In this document: one piece after another, positions 63,354-64,000 of the stretch | Position numbering within the stretch: position 1 is the first letter of the stretch | How the letters are laid out: every line of letters starts with the position of its first letter | Assembly (NCBI GenBank): GCA_035549555.1 | Contig: DASZQR010000010.1 | Span: forward strand, 1 to 64,000 | DNA from: Patescibacteria group bacterium | Lineage (GTDB): Bacteria > Patescibacteriota > Microgenomatia > UBA8517 | Reading direction: 5' to 3' | DNA length: 64,000 nt | Made by a program: the position numbers and the translations under genes | Notes under the pieces: model-generated | The model's input: the letters and a program-made list of their open reading frames with translations, nothing else | Database searches by the model: none | Told to the model about the DNA's origin: nothing

Positions 63354-64000
63354 ATGAAAATTCTAATTGTAGGTTTAATTAAAGGAAGTCAAATAACTAG
63401 ATTTCAGGAAGAAGCACAAAAATTAGGCCATCAAGTAACAGGATGTCATTCAAAAGATTTAATTATAGAAACTAACGGTGAAGTTTTTAATCCTACAATA
63501 AACGGCAAATCTCTTTCTGATTTTGATTTGATTTATCTTTGTGCCGGAGTCGAGTCGAAAATGCGCCTCGAGTGGTTCGTTGCATGCCAGTTTTTATTAA
63601 AAAACACCAAAACAAAAATTGTAAACAGTGTTGTTGCAAATCCAAATTTTAATTATTATCCGATCCAGAGTTGGTTTTACTTAAAACAGTTTGAAAATAA
63701 AATTCGCTCTCCAAAAACATATTCAATTTATTCGGAAGAAAATCTTGAATTAATGTTAAAAAACTTTAAATTACCTGCAATCATGAAAATTTCTGAGATG
63801 CATCAAGGAAAAGGTGTGTTTTTAATAAATAATTTTCAGGAAGGAAAAGATATTATGATCAAAAATCCAATGAAGACATATCTACTTCGTGAATTTATTC
63901 CAAATGACGGTGATGTGAGAATTTTTACAGTTGGTTTTAAAGCTGTTGCTGCAATGAAAAGAAAGTCTGCGGAAGGCGATTTCAGAAATAATATTTCCCA
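63354..64000 (+). CDS. Second RimK-like ATP-grasp ligase, cut by window end
   Basis: At least 215 residues, open to the window edge. 'MKILIVGLIKGSQITRFQEE' N-terminus, 'FDLIYLCAGVESKMRLEWF', 'LPAIMKISEMHQGKGVFLIN' (ATP loop) and 'LREFIPNDGDVRIFTVGFKA' with 'AMKRKSAEGDFRNNIS' match RimK-type enzymes. It follows the previous ligase by 3 nt, making three ATP-grasp enzymes in a row. The C-terminal metal-binding part lies outside the window. Confidence 0.88.
   Translation, partial: MKILIVGLIKGSQITRFQEEAQKLGHQVTGCHSKDLIIETNGEVFNPTINGKSLSDFDLIYLCAGVESKMRLEWFVACQFLLKNTKTKIVNSVVANPNFNYYPIQSWFYLKQFENKIRSPKTYSIYSEENLELMLKNFKLPAIMKISEMHQGKGVFLINNFQEGKDIMIKNPMKTYLLREFIPNDGDVRIFTVGFKAVAAMKRKSAEGDFRNNIS

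Overview
Organism: an AT-rich bacterial chromosome segment (roughly one third GC by eye). The divergent rRNA, the split envelope (LysM/M23 peptidase, sortase with an LPNTG substrate, MreB, UppS), the giant LamG surface proteins, the compact gene set and the ComEA/ComEC DNA-uptake genes all point to a Patescibacteria/CPR bacterium, probably of the Microgenomates group. This placement is an inference; no 16S gene lies in the window.

Layout. 1-2057: the 3' two thirds of a 23S rRNA, then 5S. 2112-5718: a DNPH1-like nucleotide N-hydrolase, a four-domain S1 protein, an unknown gene and radA. 5719-6118: a gene-free stretch with a promoter-like site, a long imperfect hairpin and a perfect-consensus promoter. 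6119-12293: a secreted lipoprotein-like protein, an LPNTG-anchored PKD protein with its sortase, rho, and a LysM/M23 peptidase, then tRNA-Ala(CGC). 12420-34925 (minus strand): a 22.5-kb run of four genes, transcribed from a 2056-residue membrane-tethered fibre with a cytoplasmic MerR-type HTH, through two DUF2341/LamG giants (2582 and 2157 residues), to an O-antigen-ligase-like TPR protein. 35089-42435 (plus strand, divergent from the fibre): a signal-peptide protein ending in an F0 c-subunit-like hairpin without the ion-binding carboxylate, gpmI, then b-, delta-, alpha-, gamma-, beta- and short epsilon-like subunits of an F1 ATPase. No subunit a and no normal subunit c are present.

42727-50296: leuS, comEA, a comEC-like channel, argS, an M16 peptidase and ndk. 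50310-52930: tRNA-Pro with an adjoining PD-(D/E)XK homing-endonuclease-like gene, rsmI, tgt and tRNA-Arg. 52951-58260: a PEGA protein divergent from mreB, a WecG/TagA glycosyltransferase, a HAD phosphatase, a NUDIX hydrolase, and an UppS carrying an unexplained C-terminal domain. 58265-64000: a Fic-like protein with a ruined active site, a VTT-domain membrane protein, a small HTH protein, and a cluster of 7TM protein, ATP-grasp/retropepsin fusion and two further ATP-grasp ligases, the last cut by the window end.

The two strongest observations are these. First, the F1-like operon replaces the proton-carrying c subunit by a surface-decorated pseudo-c whose outer domain is shared with the giant fibre encoded divergently next to it. 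This suggests a non-canonical F1-driven or F1-anchored surface apparatus. Second, first genes of transcription units repeatedly show a -10 box exactly 6-7 nt before the start codon. This indicates leaderless transcription as a main initiation mode, including one perfectly symmetric bidirectional -10 box between mreB and the PEGA gene. Genes inside operons sometimes keep Shine-Dalgarno sites instead.
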